In this document: piece by piece, positions 24,318 to 34,460 of the stretch
How the letters are laid out: the number at the start of each line of letters is the position of its first letter
Position numbering within the stretch: the stretch's first letter is position 1
NCBI GenBank assembly: GCA_913019905.1
Contig: CAJVZD010000003.1
Span: 62,001 to 126,000 of the forward strand
DNA length: 64,000 bases
Reading direction: 5' to 3'
Origin: an uncultured Cellvibrionales bacterium
Lineage (GTDB): Bacteria; Pseudomonadota; Gammaproteobacteria; Pseudomonadales; Dasaniaceae
Notes under the pieces: model-generated
Told to the model about the DNA's origin: nothing
Seen by the model: the letters and a program-made list of their open reading frames with translations, nothing else
The model's database searches: none
Made by a program: the position numbers and the translations under genes

Positions 24318-25652
24318 ATGTCTGATAACAATAAAATCGTATGGTCGGAAGGAATGTTTTTGCGACCACAGCATTTCCAGCAAAATAATCGTTATTTGGA
24401 ACGGTATATTGAGGGACGCAGTGCAGCGCTCGAGCCGTTTTTCTATGGCTTTACAAAACTGAATATTGACAAAGAGCCGCTCCATCTCGGTAAGCTATCT
24501 ATCACTTCTGCAGAGGGCGTTTTCCCGGACGGAACACCGTTTCAAATCCCCGACAACGAGGCCTTGCCTGAAGTTCTTACTATTCCTGAAAATATTAGTA
24601 ATGAAACCGTGTATCTTTGTATTCCGTTGCGCCGCAGTGGAATATTAGATACTAATCGCGACGAGGATGATCAGCCGCAAGCACGCTTTCAGGCCTATAA
24701 TTATCAGGCACGTGATACGAGTGTCGCCTCGGGAGAGCAGGCACAAATTCAAATTGGAAAATTGCGCATTTGTTTGAAATTAGGGTCGGACGAGCTCAGT
24801 GGTTATGCAGTACTGGGTGTTGCCCGTATTGAAGATAATGATTCAACTAAGTCTGCGGCGCTGGACCAGCACTTTTTGCCGCCAGTGCTGGATTGCGATA
24901 TCGCGCCGCCTTTGAAGGCGTATTTTGAGGAGTTAACGGCGTTGCTCAAGCAGCGTGGGGATGCTCTGGGTGGTCGGTTGGCCGACAGTGGGAGCGCAGG
25001 ATCGGCGGAAATCGCCGATTACATGTTGTTGCAGGTTATCAACCGGATCGAGCCTCTATTGATTCATCTCTCGCAGCAAAAGGGTCTGCATCCTAACAAG
25101 CTTTACACTGAGCTAGTGCAGATAGCCGGTGAGCTGTCGACATTCACCGCTGGCAGTAAACGCGCTCCTGAGTTTCCGCGATACCAACACGACAATCTCG
25201 CGGGCACGTTTTCGGGAGTCATAGCGGTATTACGTCAATGTTTGAGCGCCGTGTTGGAGCAAAACGCCATTTCCATGGGGCTTGTAGAGCGTAAACAGGG
25301 TATTTATGTTGCGAAGATCAATGATCGCAATATTCTTAATAACTCCAGTTTTGTACTTGCGGCCAAGGCGAATATGCAGGGAGATTTGCTACGTAATCGT
25401 CTACCTAAACAAGCCAAAATCGCCGGCGCCGAGAAAATCATGCAGTTGATTAACGTGGCTCTGCCAGGTTTGCCTTTGCGGCCATTGCCCGTAGCGCCGA
25501 GACAAATCCCCTATCATGCTGGATTTACCTACTTTGCAATCGAAAAATCCGGTGAAGTATGGGAGATGATGAAATCATCCGGAGCTTTTGCGGTGCATTT
25601 GGGTGGCGAATACCCAGGCATTGAGCTGGAGCTTTGGGCGATAAGAGATTAA
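24318..25652 (+). CDS. tssK: T6SS baseplate subunit TssK
   Basis: The 444-residue protein has the invariant N terminus IVWSEGMFLRPQHFQQNNRYLE, in which the WxEGmxLxPQHFQ motif is diagnostic. LHPNKLYTELVQIAGELSTF follows in the helical domain, and GLPLRPLPVAPRQIPYHAGFTYF in the C-terminal domain that contacts the TssL/M membrane complex. Length and order are normal. TssK bridges the baseplate wedges (TssFGE) to the membrane complex. Its stop codon is four bases from the tssL start, so the genes are tightly coupled. Confidence 0.95.
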   Translation: MSDNNKIVWSEGMFLRPQHFQQNNRYLERYIEGRSAALEPFFYGFTKLNIDKEPLHLGKLSITSAEGVFPDGTPFQIPDNEALPEVLTIPENISNETVYLCIPLRRSGILDTNRDEDDQPQARFQAYNYQARDTSVASGEQAQIQIGKLRICLKLGSDELSGYAVLGVARIEDNDSTKSAALDQHFLPPVLDCDIAPPLKAYFEELTALLKQRGDALGGRLADSGSAGSAEIADYMLLQVINRIEPLLIHLSQQKGLHPNKLYTELVQIAGELSTFTAGSKRAPEFPRYQHDNLAGTFSGVIAVLRQCLSAVLEQNAISMGLVERKQGIYVAKINDRNILNNSSFVLAAKANMQGDLLRNRLPKQAKIAGAEKIMQLINVALPGLPLRPLPVAPRQIPYHAGFTYFAIEKSGEVWEMMKSSGAFAVHLGGEYPGIELELWAIRD

Positions 25653-25656
25653 TACT

Positions 25657-26580
25657 ATGAGTGACGACGACGATAAAACAGTATTTGTTCAGCGTGGTAA
25701 TTATCCGCCTATTCCGGATAATTCAGATCGGACCGTTATGGTTCCTCGGCCGGGCGCCCGCGCTCCAGCGGCACCGCAAGGCGCGCCCATGGCCGCGCCG
25801 GTGCGTCGATCTCCCGTTATGCAGCCCCAATCGCTACCTGACCCAACTGAGTTTGTGATTCAAGGTGGTCTTAATCCTTTGGTGACTGCCGCGTCGGTAA
25901 TTCTTACCGTTAGTAATAGGCTTCGCTCCACGCTTGAGCATAATGATATCCCAGGTTTGCAGCGACAGCTGATTGATGAAATAAAACTGTTTGAACAGAC
26001 TGCAAAAAGTAAACAGATTGCCTCTGAGCAAATACTTCCTGCAAAATATCTGTTGTGCACTATGTTGGATGAAATTGTTCTTAATGCGCCGTGGGGCGCA
26101 AGTAGTCTTTGGGGGCAGCATTCACTTCTGAGTCAATTTCATAACGAAACGGGTGGCGGTGAAAAGTGTTTTTCCGTATTGCAGCGAATGCTTGAATCTC
26201 CCGCTTCACATCTTGAAGGGCTCGAACTTTATTATCTTTGTATTAGTCTTGGTTTTCAGGGCAAGTTTAAGCTCGATCCGCGCGGTCGCGAAAACCTTGA
26301 ACAAATTAGTAACACTTTGTACCAGACAATTCAAAACTATCGGCAAGAGTATGGGTCAGATTTATCTCCCCATTGGCAAAGCCAGGTCGCGGGCAAACGA
26401 TCGCTTATGCAATATGTTCCACTATGGGTGGTAGCCAGTTGTGTGATGGTTGTTTTGTTGATCACTTTTTCCGGTTTTCGGCTTTGGCTCTACCAGTCAA
26501 CAGAGCCGACAACGGAGCGATTAGACGGTCTTCTGCAAGTAGAGCAAAGCGACCCGCCAACTTCGACTTCGAGATCCTGA
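25657..26580 (+). CDS. tssL: T6SS inner-membrane protein TssL (DotU/IcmH)
   Basis: The 307-residue protein has a Pro/Ala-rich cytoplasmic N-terminal tail, with two copies of a (K/R)TV.V motif around residues 7-30. The DotU helical domain is FVIQGGLNPLVTAASVIL through LEGLELYYLCISLGFQGKFKLD, including the diagnostic LDEIVLNAPWG and CISLGFQGKY-like motifs. A single C-terminal membrane segment (WVVASCVMVVLLITFSGFRLWLY) follows. There is no peptidoglycan-binding OmpA extension after the membrane segment, so it is the short form. It forms the inner-membrane ring with TssM. Confidence 0.95.
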   Translation: MSDDDDKTVFVQRGNYPPIPDNSDRTVMVPRPGARAPAAPQGAPMAAPVRRSPVMQPQSLPDPTEFVIQGGLNPLVTAASVILTVSNRLRSTLEHNDIPGLQRQLIDEIKLFEQTAKSKQIASEQILPAKYLLCTMLDEIVLNAPWGASSLWGQHSLLSQFHNETGGGEKCFSVLQRMLESPASHLEGLELYYLCISLGFQGKFKLDPRGRENLEQISNTLYQTIQNYRQEYGSDLSPHWQSQVAGKRSLMQYVPLWVVASCVMVVLLITFSGFRLWLYQSTEPTTERLDGLLQVEQSDPPTSTSRS

Positions 26581-26652
26581 CACATCTATTGTGTTGGGTT
26601 CTGCAGCCAATTAAATTCATAAATGATAATAAACTTGCAACCGGGGTAATCC

Positions 26653-29600
26653 ATGATACGTCTCCTCAGCCGGCTCAACAATCGTTGGGTATATGGCCTT
26701 ATCGGAATTTTAGCGATTTCCATGGTGATTTGGAGGGGCGCGGATTATATTAGATTTGGTGCAGACAATACGTCGCTGTCCACCAACGCACGACTCATCA
26801 TCATTGCTGTAATTTTCCTGATCTGGTTGATATGGTCGCTCGTGCGGTGGGGACTGCAACAACGTAAAAATAATAAAATGATGGATGAGTTGCAGGAGGA
26901 AGATAAATCCGCTGCTGCGGCGGATCCGGACCAGGAGCGAAGTGCAGAAGAAATTAAACTAATCAACGATCGCTTCAAGGATGCTTTAGGTGTTCTTAAA
27001 AAATCTAGATTCAACTCAGGTTCTGGTGGCAAAACCCTATATCAGCTGCCTTGGTACATTATTATTGGCCCCCCCGGAGCCGGCAAAACAACAGCACTTG
27101 TTAATTCCGGATTGAATTTTCCGTTGGCAGAGTCTCACGGCTCCGGAGCCTTAGGCGGTATCGGTGGAACGCGTCACTGCGATTGGTGGTTTACCAATGA
27201 GGCTGTATTGATCGATACGGCCGGCCGTTATACCACTCAGGATAGTCATCGCGTTGTCGATAATAGCTCCTGGGTCGGTTTCTTGAAAATGTTGAAAAAA
27301 TATCGTCCTCGACGCCCGGTTAATGGCGTTATTATTGCCATTAGCTTACAAGAATTGATGGTACAGACGGCTAATCAGCGCCAGCAACATGCCAAAACGA
27401 TACGCAGTCGAATCGATGAATTACAAGAAAAGCTCGGCATCGATTTTCCTGTGTACCTGATGTTTACCAAGGGTGATTTGGTTGCCGGTTTTAGCGAGTT
27501 TTTCTCCAACTTGTCACAGGCAGAAAGAGCGCAGGTTTGGGGTATGACCTTTCCTCTTGATGAAGATCAGGCGAATTTGGGTGAATCCTTCAGGCATGAA
27601 TATGCGCAATTGGTGCAGCGCCTAAATGAAAGATTGCTGTCGCGAATCGATGGCGAGCGCAGTATAGATGCGAGAGCGTTAATACAGGGTTTTCCGAATC
27701 GTATGGATGCCTTGCAGGGTAATCTCGAAGACTTTATAAGCACGACCTTTGCGGTCAATACATTTAACGCTTCTCCCATGTTACGTGGGGTGTATTTTTC
27801 GAGCGCGACCCAGGAAGGGTCTCCCATTGATCGCATGATGGCGTCGGTCAATGCGAGTTTCGGGCTACCCCGTAGCGTGGCTGCCCCGCAAGCGGGTACT
27901 GGAAAAAGTTTTTTCCTTAATCGTCTAATTACGGATGTTATCTTCGCAGAGTCTGAGTTGACCGGCACCAATCGTAAAGTTGAGGCGTTGTTGCGATGGG
28001 GGCGCCGCTTGAGTTTCGTTGCACTTGCTGCCGTTTCGGTTTTGCTGGTCGTGATCTGGGCTGGCATAGTGACTCAGAACAGAGGTTATATGGAAGAGGT
28101 GTCTACCGCGACTGATGACTATGAGGAGGCTAATAAAAAAATGCGCAAGGGCAATCGGGATATTATTCCGGCCCTGGCAATTCTCGACCCCTTAAGAGAG
28201 GCTAGTCAAGTCTACGATCAAGAGGAGCATCCGTGGTTATCGGGGCTGGGTCTATATGACGGACGGGTCGATTCAGCGGCCAAGTCACTGTATCAGCAAA
28301 ATGTTAATCAATATTTTCTGCCTACCTTTCGTAATGGGCTCGAGCGCGAGCTCAGTCGAATGACGGTGGAAGACGCCGAGTTACCGAACACCTTGGGCGT
28401 CTATATCATGTTGTCGGATAAGTCGCGGCAGGATAACGAGGTGATTACGTCTTGGGCGCAGCAATTTTGGCAGAAACAGTACACAAACAATCTCGAGCAA
28501 CAGCAGAGTTTAATGGCGCATCTACAGGCATTACTGAAAGAGCCGCTTCCTGACAGTGAGCCGGACCCGCGGCTTCTACGTCGCGTGCGGCAACAGCTGA
28601 GTCAGATACCGAAGTCACAGCGCCTGTATAAACAGCTGCAATTCAATAACAATTCCCCCGTTGATCTCTACCCGCAAATTGGTGGGGACAGTGAAATGGC
28701 ATTCGGTATTGAACCGGACAATAAGCTTTTTACCACGGCAATGCTTTATACCAAGAAAGGCTTTGATTCTGTCGACTATAGTGCGGATTCTGATCTGATT
28801 AATAGGTTGGAGGGCGATAGCTGGATCTACGGAAGCTCGGATGAATTGCAATATGGCGAAGCCGAGCGAACTGAGCTTAGCAAGCAAATTAAGCGGGCCT
28901 ACCTTACGGACTACTCGCGAAACTGGCAGGTGTTTTTGAAAGACTTGAATATTGCTCGCTTTCAAAGCCTGGATTCTGCCGTCGACACACTGAATTTACT
29001 CAGTGATCCCAGTTATTCGCCCCTGTTGACGTCTCTGGAATTAGCGACGGAGAATACGGAATTACGTCCTCCTCTCGTTAGCGAGGACGGTGCACTGACA
29101 GGCATTGTTCCGGATGAGCTGAAGCCGACTTTGGTCGACCGCGAATTTCGTGATCTACATCGGCTGATGAAGGCCGACGACAAGCGGCCGGCACCGATTC
29201 AAGCCGTGTTTAGCGATCTTGAAGAGCTAAAAGAATTTATGGCCGAAATCGCCTCTGATGGCAACCCCGGTGCGGCGGCGTTTAAGGTCACCAGAGACAG
29301 GTTCAATAACGGTGCGAACAATCCCATTCAGAAGCTTCGTAAACGTGCTGAGCGCAGCCCCGAACCGATGCAGCGATGGCTCGAGCAGATAGCGGATCAT
29401 AGCTGGGTATTATTACTCGCTCGAACGAGCCGATATATTAGCGATGAATGGAATCAGCAGGTGTATAGCGATTATCAACGAGTACTGGCTGGCCGGTATC
29501 CACTAAATGCCGGTAGTGAAAATGAAACCCCACTGGCTGACTTTACGGCTTTTCTGGGTCCCAAGGGTACAGAGAGCAACTTCTTCGCCACTTATTTACA

Positions 29601-30123
29601 GCCATTTGTCGACTCCCGTAAATGGAAGCTCCGCGTGATGGACAATCGGAGCTTGAGTGTTTCCAATGAGGCTATGAAACAGTTGCGACGAGCGGATGAC
29701 TTGCGCCGGACCTATTACCTAAACGGTAGTAGCGACATGGTATTTAAGTTCCGCCTCAAGCCAACTAAGCTTGATGCCGGTATAAAACGGTTCTCGCTGG
29801 AGTTGGCGGGTAAGCGGATAATTTATTCGCACGGCCCCCAGATAAGCAACGATGTAACCTGGACGAGTGGCGAGGATGACCGGGTTAGAGTACTGTTTGA
29901 AGACCTTAATGGCGGCATGCATCGTAATCGGTTCGAGGGCGATTGGGCATGGCTACATCTATTGGACGCTTCGAATCTTAGTAAAGGGTCTAATTCGAGC
30001 ACTTACAATGCAACATTTAAAGTAGGTAGCCGAAAGGTGCAGTACCAGCTAACTGCGAAGACGGCGGCTAATCCGTTTAACACTGGGCTATTGCGCGGTT
30101 ACCGCTGCCCACAGCGGTTATAG
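26653..30123 (+). CDS. tssM: T6SS inner-membrane protein TssM (IcmF)
   Basis: The 1156-residue protein has two N-terminal membrane segments (LIGILAISMVIWRG; IIIAVIFLIWLIWSLV) and a cytoplasmic GTPase-like domain with a conserved Walker A, IIGPPGAGKTTAL (about residues 137-149). DTAGRY provides the switch region. A third membrane segment is FVALAAVSVLLVVIWAGIV near residue 465, followed by a large periplasmic part ending in the beta-rich domain that docks TssJ. The Walker A is intact; in several systems it is dispensable. It is flanked by tssL and tagF, with 72 bases upstream and ten downstream. Confidence 0.95.
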   Translation: MIRLLSRLNNRWVYGLIGILAISMVIWRGADYIRFGADNTSLSTNARLIIIAVIFLIWLIWSLVRWGLQQRKNNKMMDELQEEDKSAAAADPDQERSAEEIKLINDRFKDALGVLKKSRFNSGSGGKTLYQLPWYIIIGPPGAGKTTALVNSGLNFPLAESHGSGALGGIGGTRHCDWWFTNEAVLIDTAGRYTTQDSHRVVDNSSWVGFLKMLKKYRPRRPVNGVIIAISLQELMVQTANQRQQHAKTIRSRIDELQEKLGIDFPVYLMFTKGDLVAGFSEFFSNLSQAERAQVWGMTFPLDEDQANLGESFRHEYAQLVQRLNERLLSRIDGERSIDARALIQGFPNRMDALQGNLEDFISTTFAVNTFNASPMLRGVYFSSATQEGSPIDRMMASVNASFGLPRSVAAPQAGTGKSFFLNRLITDVIFAESELTGTNRKVEALLRWGRRLSFVALAAVSVLLVVIWAGIVTQNRGYMEEVSTATDDYEEANKKMRKGNRDIIPALAILDPLREASQVYDQEEHPWLSGLGLYDGRVDSAAKSLYQQNVNQYFLPTFRNGLERELSRMTVEDAELPNTLGVYIMLSDKSRQDNEVITSWAQQFWQKQYTNNLEQQQSLMAHLQALLKEPLPDSEPDPRLLRRVRQQLSQIPKSQRLYKQLQFNNNSPVDLYPQIGGDSEMAFGIEPDNKLFTTAMLYTKKGFDSVDYSADSDLINRLEGDSWIYGSSDELQYGEAERTELSKQIKRAYLTDYSRNWQVFLKDLNIARFQSLDSAVDTLNLLSDPSYSPLLTSLELATENTELRPPLVSEDGALTGIVPDELKPTLVDREFRDLHRLMKADDKRPAPIQAVFSDLEELKEFMAEIASDGNPGAAAFKVTRDRFNNGANNPIQKLRKRAERSPEPMQRWLEQIADHSWVLLLARTSRYISDEWNQQVYSDYQRVLAGRYPLNAGSENETPLADFTAFLGPKGTESNFFATYLQPFVDSRKWKLRVMDNRSLSVSNEAMKQLRRADDLRRTYYLNGSSDMVFKFRLKPTKLDAGIKRFSLELAGKRIIYSHGPQISNDVTWTSGEDDRVRVLFEDLNGGMHRNRFEGDWAWLHLLDASNLSKGSNSSTYNATFKVGSRKVQYQLTAKTAANPFNTGLLRGYRCPQRL

Positions 30124-30133
30124 GGTATTGTCG

Positions 30134-30829
30134 ATGGAATCATTTACTTTGGGTTTGTACGGAAAAGTCCCTGCACATGGGGATTTTATCGATCGGGATT
30201 TGCCAGTCGAATTTATTAGAAGTTGGGATGATTGGTTGCAGCAAGGCGTTAGCAATAGCCGGGAGCGCTTGGGTGACGAGTGGCTTAACTTATATTTGAC
30301 GAGCCCGATTTGGCGTTTTATGTTGTCTGCTGGCACGATTGACGAACAGGTTTGGGCGGGGGTCTTAGTGCCGAGTGTCGACAGTGTTGGTCGTTATTTT
30401 CCATTAACTATTGCCACCTGTCTTCCCGCTAGAACAGCGTTGGCGACGTACTGTCTGCAAAATGATAAATGGTTTCGGGATGTCGAGTCTGCCGCTTATG
30501 CGGCTCTGGAGGATGGGCTTAGTGCGGATCAGATCAGCGAACAATTACTCGATGTTGCCAAGCCGCAAATAAGTGCTGTACAAGGTTTTGGTAGCGATAA
30601 TATTGTTGTCGCTACCGATGACTTCAGAGCGGCGTTGGCCTTACATCTCGATGCACAAGTAGACAAAAATTATGATAGTAGTAGTTTGTGGTTTAGTGCG
30701 TTCGCTGAGCCTCCCACTCAGCAATTGCTTTTGGCGCAAGGGTTGCCAACGGCCGACCAGTATACAGCAATGATCGATAGTAGTTGGCAACAGTGGGGAT
30801 GGGATGTGGCCGGAAATAGTTTGGCATAG
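30134..30829 (+). CDS. tagF: T6SS-associated protein TagF
   Basis: Starting from ATG 30134 the protein has 231 residues. The N-terminal GLYGKVPAHGDFIDRDLP and SWDDWLQQGV are the TagF signature (DUF2094), with WRFMLSAGTIDEQVWAGVLVPSVDSVGRYFPLTIA following. TagF is a post-translational repressor that interacts with the FHA protein in Pseudomonas and Agrobacterium, so it belongs to the same control circuit as pppA and tagH here. PppA and TagF are fused in some species (for example Agrobacterium); they are separate here. A TTG two codons upstream is an alternative start. Confidence 0.93.
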   Translation: MESFTLGLYGKVPAHGDFIDRDLPVEFIRSWDDWLQQGVSNSRERLGDEWLNLYLTSPIWRFMLSAGTIDEQVWAGVLVPSVDSVGRYFPLTIATCLPARTALATYCLQNDKWFRDVESAAYAALEDGLSADQISEQLLDVAKPQISAVQGFGSDNIVVATDDFRAALALHLDAQVDKNYDSSSLWFSAFAEPPTQQLLLAQGLPTADQYTAMIDSSWQQWGWDVAGNSLA

Positions 30830-31027
30830 TGTTCAATTGTAGCTAATCTTAAGGTGGTAAAAAAAACTATATACGTTTCTCGAGTCATGTGGTAAAAATG
30901 GGCCTCTTTGAAACGACTGTTCCAATCGGAAATTAGTTGCAAGACAGATCGCTCGAACGGAAAGACCAATCAAATTATTAACAATAACAAGTCCGAATAA
31001 TCGGTGATTGAAGGGAAGTAACGTAAA

Positions 31028-32263
31028 ATGGGTTCGCCAAGTGTCATAGATATTGATTCTCTTACCAAGCCAATTTCCGATGAATCCCCCCAGGGTGAAG
31101 ACATTCGCGAAGACAGCTCGGCCAATTCGCTGTTCTACCAAATTAAAGACGCAAGAAATAATGCGCGAGCAGCAGAACGCGCAAATGCAAAAGAGTTCGA
31201 TGTTGAAGATACGGTCGACGCACTTTCAATGTGGAAGCCCATTCTGGAAATCGCCCCGGATATTCTCGCAAACACGAGCAAAGATCTTGAAGTGCTTAGT
31301 TGGTATATGGAAGCGCTAATTCGACACCATGGTTTTGCCGGCTTACGGGATGGATTGACACTTACCAAAGAGATTGTCGAAAAATATTGGGAAAACCTGT
31401 ATCCGGAACCCGATGAAGACGGAATGGAAACTAAAGTTGCACCGATTACCGGCTTGAACGGTGATGGCGGAAATGGCACCCTGCTAAGTCCCATTCGTAA
31501 TCAAGCGATCACATCGGACGGTGCCAAGGGCGAGTTTACGTTTGTGCAGTACCAGCAGGCCAAGGATAACGACAAGGTAACGGACGATGCCAAAAAACAA
31601 GACCGTATTAGCGGCGCCGGCTTTAGTTTACAAGATATCGAAGACACGGTTGCTCGCGGCAGTGAAGACTTCTATAAAAATCTGATTGATGATCTGCAGG
31701 ATTGCAGTGAACAGTTTGTCGCTCTCAGCGATCTGCTAATGGCAAATTGTGGTCACGATGCACCCCCTACGACGAGTATTCGAGAGCTTTTAGATGAGGT
31801 ATTACGATCGGCAAGGTTTATCGCGAAAGATAAATTGGCTGTTGTCGAAGTCAGTACTGATGAGGTTCAGGACGACGATGGTGGCGAAATCTCAAGCGCA
31901 GCAGCTGGTGGAGTCAGGCCAGGTGCACCGGGTAGCAATGGCCCGATTGCCGGCCGCGAAGATGCATTAAAGAGGCTCCAGGAAATTGCAAATTATTTCC
32001 GTCTGCACGAACCCCATACGCCTTTGTCTCCAGCCATTGAAAGAATTGTTGAATGGGGACGCATGAGTGTTGCGGACCTAATGATGGAGCTGGTTCCCGA
32101 CAGCAATGCTCGTGGGATGCTCTCTCAACTTACCGGAATAAAGCTCGACGGTAGTGATACTCATCAATATGTTGCGCCTCCCGTTGCTGTAGCCGAAACG
32201 GTCGTTGAACCAGAATCAAAAGTTGATGCGCCACCGAAAAATGATAACGACGGATGGGGATAA
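31028..32263 (+). CDS. tssA: T6SS protein TssA (ImpA family)
   Basis: The 411-residue protein has the ImpA N-terminal domain at residues 5-150: PISDESPQGEDIREDSS, DWxxV-like MWKPILEIAPDILAN, SKDLEVLSWYMEALIRHHGFAGLRDGL. The C-terminal helical domain is EDALKRLQEIANYFRLHEPHTPLSPAIERIVEWGRMSVADLM, the ring-forming region of the P. aeruginosa TssA1 type. TssA primes and coordinates sheath/tube polymerisation. It is preceded by a 198-base gap after tagF, long enough for an internal promoter, and followed by tssB. Confidence 0.93.
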   Translation: MGSPSVIDIDSLTKPISDESPQGEDIREDSSANSLFYQIKDARNNARAAERANAKEFDVEDTVDALSMWKPILEIAPDILANTSKDLEVLSWYMEALIRHHGFAGLRDGLTLTKEIVEKYWENLYPEPDEDGMETKVAPITGLNGDGGNGTLLSPIRNQAITSDGAKGEFTFVQYQQAKDNDKVTDDAKKQDRISGAGFSLQDIEDTVARGSEDFYKNLIDDLQDCSEQFVALSDLLMANCGHDAPPTTSIRELLDEVLRSARFIAKDKLAVVEVSTDEVQDDDGGEISSAAAGGVRPGAPGSNGPIAGREDALKRLQEIANYFRLHEPHTPLSPAIERIVEWGRMSVADLMMELVPDSNARGMLSQLTGIKLDGSDTHQYVAPPVAVAETVVEPESKVDAPPKNDNDGWG

Positions 32264-32293
32264 AAATTGCCTTTTTAAATTGAATTATGTGTC

Positions 32294-32299
32294 TATAAT
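32294..32299 (+). promoter_or_regulatory. Perfect -10 hexamer upstream of tssB, possible internal promoter
   Basis: TATAAT lies 38 bases before the tssB start codon, in the 74-base gap after tssA. I do not find a matching -35 at 16-18 bp (the best is TTGCCT at 21 bp), so this would be a weak or activator-dependent promoter. Together with the hairpin after tssC it would set the two sheath genes off as their own expression unit. Confidence 0.35.
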
Positions 32300-32337
32300 C
32301 TTACAACAGTCCTAAAATTATAAAATTGGAGAATCTC

Positions 32338-32856
32338 ATGGCTGATAGTATCCACGACAAACTAAAAAGGGTGCGCAAACCGCGTGTACATATTACCTAC
32401 GACGTTGAGACAAACGGAGCTGAAGAGTCAAAAGAGCTACCCTTTGTCATGGGCGTAATGGGCGACTATTCGGGAGATAATACGGACAATAAAAAGTCTC
32501 TGAAAGATCGTAAATTCGTCAATATAGATCGCGATAATTTCAACGAGGCGTTGGGAAAAATTAACCCTAAGCTAAATATGAAAGTCGAAAATACGTTGGC
32601 TGACGACGATAGCGACATGTCGGTTGATTTGGACTTCACGTCAATGGACAGCTTTGACCCTGAGACTGTGGCCAAGCAAGTAAAACCGCTTAAAGAATTA
32701 TTAGATGCTCGCAACAAGTTACGAGATCTAATGAGTAAAGCAGACCGCTCTGAAGAGCTGGAAGGTATTTTGGAAGACGTATTACAAAATACCGACAAAA
32801 TAACCGAAATTTCTAAGGAATTGGGCGGCGCAGAAGACGCAGGAGAAGATGCATGA
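32338..32856 (+). CDS. tssB: T6SS contractile sheath small subunit TssB (VipA)
   Basis: The start is ATG 32338 after GGAG, giving 172 residues. It begins with the usual [23 protein letters not shown] and has [60 protein letters not shown] and a C-terminal helical zip to TssC ([21 protein letters not shown]). All are diagnostic. TssB and TssC form the sheath whose contraction fires the Hcp/VgrG needle. It overlaps tssC by four bases (ATGA), giving translational coupling of the stoichiometric pair. Confidence 0.96.
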   Translation: MADSIHDKLKRVRKPRVHITYDVETNGAEESKELPFVMGVMGDYSGDNTDNKKSLKDRKFVNIDRDNFNEALGKINPKLNMKVENTLADDDSDMSVDLDFTSMDSFDPETVAKQVKPLKELLDARNKLRDLMSKADRSEELEGILEDVLQNTDKITEISKELGGAEDAGEDA

Positions 32857-34337
32857 GTACTGAACTTGAATCCGGTGGCGCCGCCGAAGCCGAAGAGCAA
32901 TCGCTTAGCTTACTAGAGCAGGCTATTGGTGCCACGAAGCAAACTGAGCGCGAAGATGCGACGGACTTGCTCGGAAACCTTACTGAGCAAGTTATGAAGG
33001 GTGCAGTCACATGGGATCGCAACCTGACTCATACGATAAATTCCGCGGTGGCTGCGATTGATGCTGCTATATCCAAGCAGCTTGCGGCGATCATGCATAA
33101 CGAGAAATTCCAAAAGCTGGAAGGTTCCTGGAGGGGTCTGAATCATCTTGTAATGAACAGCGAAACAGGCACAGGTCTGAAAATTCGCATGATGAATATG
33201 ACCAAAAAGGAATTGTATAAGGATCTTGATAAGGCTGTTGAATTTGACCAAAGCCAAACGTTCAAGAAAATATATGAAGAGGAATTCGGCGTTGCCGGTG
33301 GTGAGCCTTACGCTGCGCTGATTGGTGACTTTGAATTCAGTAACCACCCGGAAGACATCGACCTGCTTAGCAAAATGTCAAATGTTGCGGCCGCCGGATT
33401 CGCTCCCTTTATCTCCGCCGCTGGCCCTAGTATGTTTGGCTTAGATAACTACGAAGATCTGTCTAAACCTCGCGACCTGGCTCAAATATTTTCTTCGCAG
33501 GAATATATCAAATTCCGTAGTTTTCGAGAAAGTGAAGACTCACGTTTTGTATCTTTGGTTATGCCTCGAGTCTTGTCTCGGTTGCCGTATGGTGAAAATA
33601 CTAAGCCTGTGGAAGCATTCGCCTATGAAGAGTTTTCGCAGGAAGAATCCGGCATGTCTGTTGCGGTTGACCATGATGAATACTGCTGGATGAACGCAGC
33701 CTACGTCATGGGAACAACTCTGACAGCCTCCCATGCAGAAAACGGTTGGTGTACTGCCATTCGAGGAGCGGAAGGGGGTGGTAAAGTTGAAGGGTTGCCC
33801 ACTCACGTATTTAAGTCTGATGATGGCGATACTGACGTCAAGTGCCCCACAGAAATTGCAATCACTGACCGCCGTGAAGCTGAGCTATCAAATCTAGGAT
33901 TTTTACCGCTTTGTCATTACAAGAACCAGGACTATTCCGTGTTCTTTGGTGCGCAAACGACGCAAAAACCCAAGGTTTACGACGATCCAGACGCTACTGC
34001 CAATGCTTCGATATCTGCGCGGCTGCCGTATATTATGGCGACTAGCCGTATTGCTCATTACCTTAAAGTTATGGGCCGAGATAAAGTGGGCTCGTTCATG
34101 GAATCCAAGCAAATTGAAACTTGGTTAAACAAGTGGATTGCTGGTTATACGAATAGTAACGAGGACGCAAGTGCGGAAATGAAAGCTAAGTTCCCATTGG
34201 CGGCTGCCAAAGTAGAAGTTAAAGAAATTCCGGGTGAACCGGGCTCATATAATGCGGTAGCCTATTTAAGACCTTGGTTGCAGATGGAGTCTTTAACATC
34301 ATCACTACGTCTGGTAGCAAAAATACCCGGCCAGTAA
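32853..34337 (+). CDS. tssC: T6SS contractile sheath large subunit TssC (VipB)
   Basis: The 494-residue protein is of normal length. Conserved segments are [117 protein letters not shown] and the C-terminal [23 protein letters not shown]. It is the main partner of TssB, with which it overlaps by four bases. It is the first of three TssC-type proteins encoded in this cluster. A perfect 9-bp hairpin follows 22 bases after the stop. Confidence 0.96.
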   Translation: MSTELESGGAAEAEEQSLSLLEQAIGATKQTEREDATDLLGNLTEQVMKGAVTWDRNLTHTINSAVAAIDAAISKQLAAIMHNEKFQKLEGSWRGLNHLVMNSETGTGLKIRMMNMTKKELYKDLDKAVEFDQSQTFKKIYEEEFGVAGGEPYAALIGDFEFSNHPEDIDLLSKMSNVAAAGFAPFISAAGPSMFGLDNYEDLSKPRDLAQIFSSQEYIKFRSFRESEDSRFVSLVMPRVLSRLPYGENTKPVEAFAYEEFSQEESGMSVAVDHDEYCWMNAAYVMGTTLTASHAENGWCTAIRGAEGGGKVEGLPTHVFKSDDGDTDVKCPTEIAITDRREAELSNLGFLPLCHYKNQDYSVFFGAQTTQKPKVYDDPDATANASISARLPYIMATSRIAHYLKVMGRDKVGSFMESKQIETWLNKWIAGYTNSNEDASAEMKAKFPLAAAKVEVKEIPGEPGSYNAVAYLRPWLQMESLTSSLRLVAKIPGQ

Positions 34338-34359
34338 TGTTTGGCATTTTGTAAACTCT

Positions 34360-34400
34360 CTGGCCGGAGTCTGTTCCGGCCAGCCTTTCGTTCGGTTTTT
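34360..34400 (+). terminator. Strong hairpin after tssC, possible intra-operon terminator or RNA 3' stabiliser
   Basis: CTGGCCGGA (34360-34368) pairs perfectly with TCCGGCCAG (34375-34383) around a GTCTGT loop. TTT and then TTTTT follow within 17 bases. It sits between tssC and the second tssC-type gene, where partial termination or transcript protection would raise TssB/TssC output relative to the downstream baseplate genes. Confidence 0.6.
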
Positions 34401-34460
34401 GGCGGTTTAAGAAATTTTCTTCGCAACTGTGACTAAGGTCTCTCCAATTAGTAATGGACG

